Assembly: GCA_030710605.1 (NCBI GenBank)
Contig: CP092881.1
Coordinates: 71,415,118-71,479,117 of the forward strand
DNA from: Cordylochernes scorpioides
Lineage: Eukaryota > Arthropoda > Arachnida > Pseudoscorpiones > Chernetidae
Direction of reading: 5' to 3'
DNA length: 64,000 nt
Below the pieces are notes generated by a model. The model saw only the letters and a list, made by a program, of their open reading frames with translations, was not told the DNA's origin and ran no database searches. This document shows positions 63,628 to 64,000 of the stretch, piece by piece; position 1 is the stretch's first letter; each line of letters starts with the position of its first letter. Both the position numbers and the translations under genes were made by a program.

Positions 63628-64000
63628 TTATTGAAAAGCAGTGACAGTGGATTTTCTTCTATACTTTGCTTGTGGTAGATCCCTCTTGAGTGCCCAGCAG
63701 TCGTCGGCAAGCATAGCGGGACTCCATTCACCTTGGTACCGCTTCTCCATGCTTGATATAGCTTGATGAAACCTCTCACCATGCTCATCGCTAACTGCGC
63801 CAAGATTGTCTGGAAAAAAATCTAGATGTGAATGCAGGAAATGGATCTTGAGGGACATGTTACATCCCAGTGCCTTGTAGGAAAGCAACAGATCATTAAC
63901 TATGTCTCGGTAATTTTCAACCTTGACACTTCCTAAGAAGTTTTTGCAAACGTTTCTGAAGGAATTCCATGCTGCTGCTTCAACTTCATTCAAACTATTT
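63628..64000 (-). CDS. Conserved arthropod-type protein, C-terminal part
   Basis: The frame enters from beyond the window edge (NSLNEVEAAAWNSF) and ends at a stop near 63628, about 124 residues. Motifs: VCKNFLGSVKVENYRDIV, ALGCNMSLKIHFLHSHLDFF, NLGAVSDEHGERFHQ and SMEKRYQGEWSPAMLADDCWALKRD. I recognise this as a family found in many copies in arthropod genomes, with no function I can name. The His/Asp/Glu-rich HFLHSHLDFF...DEHGERFHQ could be a metal-binding or nuclease site (inference). The multicopy habit suggests a mobile-element protein. Open and apparently undamaged within the window. Confidence 0.6.
   Translation of the reverse strand, partial: NSLNEVEAAAWNSFRNVCKNFLGSVKVENYRDIVNDLLLSYKALGCNMSLKIHFLHSHLDFFPDNLGAVSDEHGERFHQAISSMEKRYQGEWSPAMLADDCWALKRDLPQAKYRRKSTVTAFQ

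Overview
This is a eukaryotic, AT-rich, gene-poor and transposon-saturated stretch. The protein relics (mariner and Tc1 transposases, Ty3/gypsy and non-LTR retrotransposons, a Penelope-like element, and a conserved arthropod-type family at the right edge) point to an arthropod. A chelicerate is a guess from repeat content only. I see no ordinary host gene with exons that I can defend. Nothing looks bacterial and there is no CRISPR array.

Layout. 1-10 kb: AT-rich spacer with fragments of Helitrons, fold-back repeats and hammerhead-ribozyme (HHR) elements (best at 5.3-5.9 and 8.7-9.0 kb) and a small MITE (7.16-7.46). 10.6-18.4 kb: a gypsy LTR remnant, another HHR fold-back (11.05-11.49), a large composite inverted/tandem repeat block (13.9-17.2), a U2 snRNA fragment, and a clean minus-strand HHR at 18.23. 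18.8-20.34: a complete non-autonomous Helitron, then an 890-bp HHR fold-back insertion with a 10-bp target duplication. 22.4-23.7: broken LINE ORF1. 24.2-32.2: an 8.0-kb decayed Ty3/gypsy element on the minus strand. 32.8-34.0: dead mariner. 34.75-40.09: a structurally intact Ty3/gypsy element with near-identical LTRs and one 1369-codon gag-pol frame. 40.1-43.2: an intact Penelope-like element (RT + GIY-YIG, 693 aa) between 422-bp inverted repeats carrying HHR motifs. 43.9-46.2: a SINE split by a Helitron, then a 1-kb miniature LTR element (TRIM). 47.8-51.5: fold-backs, a 15-copy 30-bp minisatellite, LINE scraps and SINEs. 51.9-56.5: three Tc1-type copies and another Helitron. 56.7-58.9: a fold-back with 280-bp arms and a 224-bp tandem array. 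59-64: SINE, hAT end, perfect palindrome, LINE scrap, and the edge of a conserved unknown gene.

The most interesting theme is self-cleaving RNA. At least five copies in three sequence families keep a full hammerhead core whose stem III is self-complementary, the arrangement known for Penelope-like elements and for animal retrozymes. The best copy (19441-20330) is built from 350-nt tandem units. One truncated unit ends within 2 nt of the predicted self-cleavage site, and the insertion is flanked by a 10-bp direct repeat. The intact Penelope-like element at 40-43 kb is a candidate source of the reverse transcriptase. That link is inference.

All comparisons were made by eye. Boundaries of degenerate repeats are approximate. 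The abundance of perfect inverted repeats could partly reflect library or assembly chimerism.
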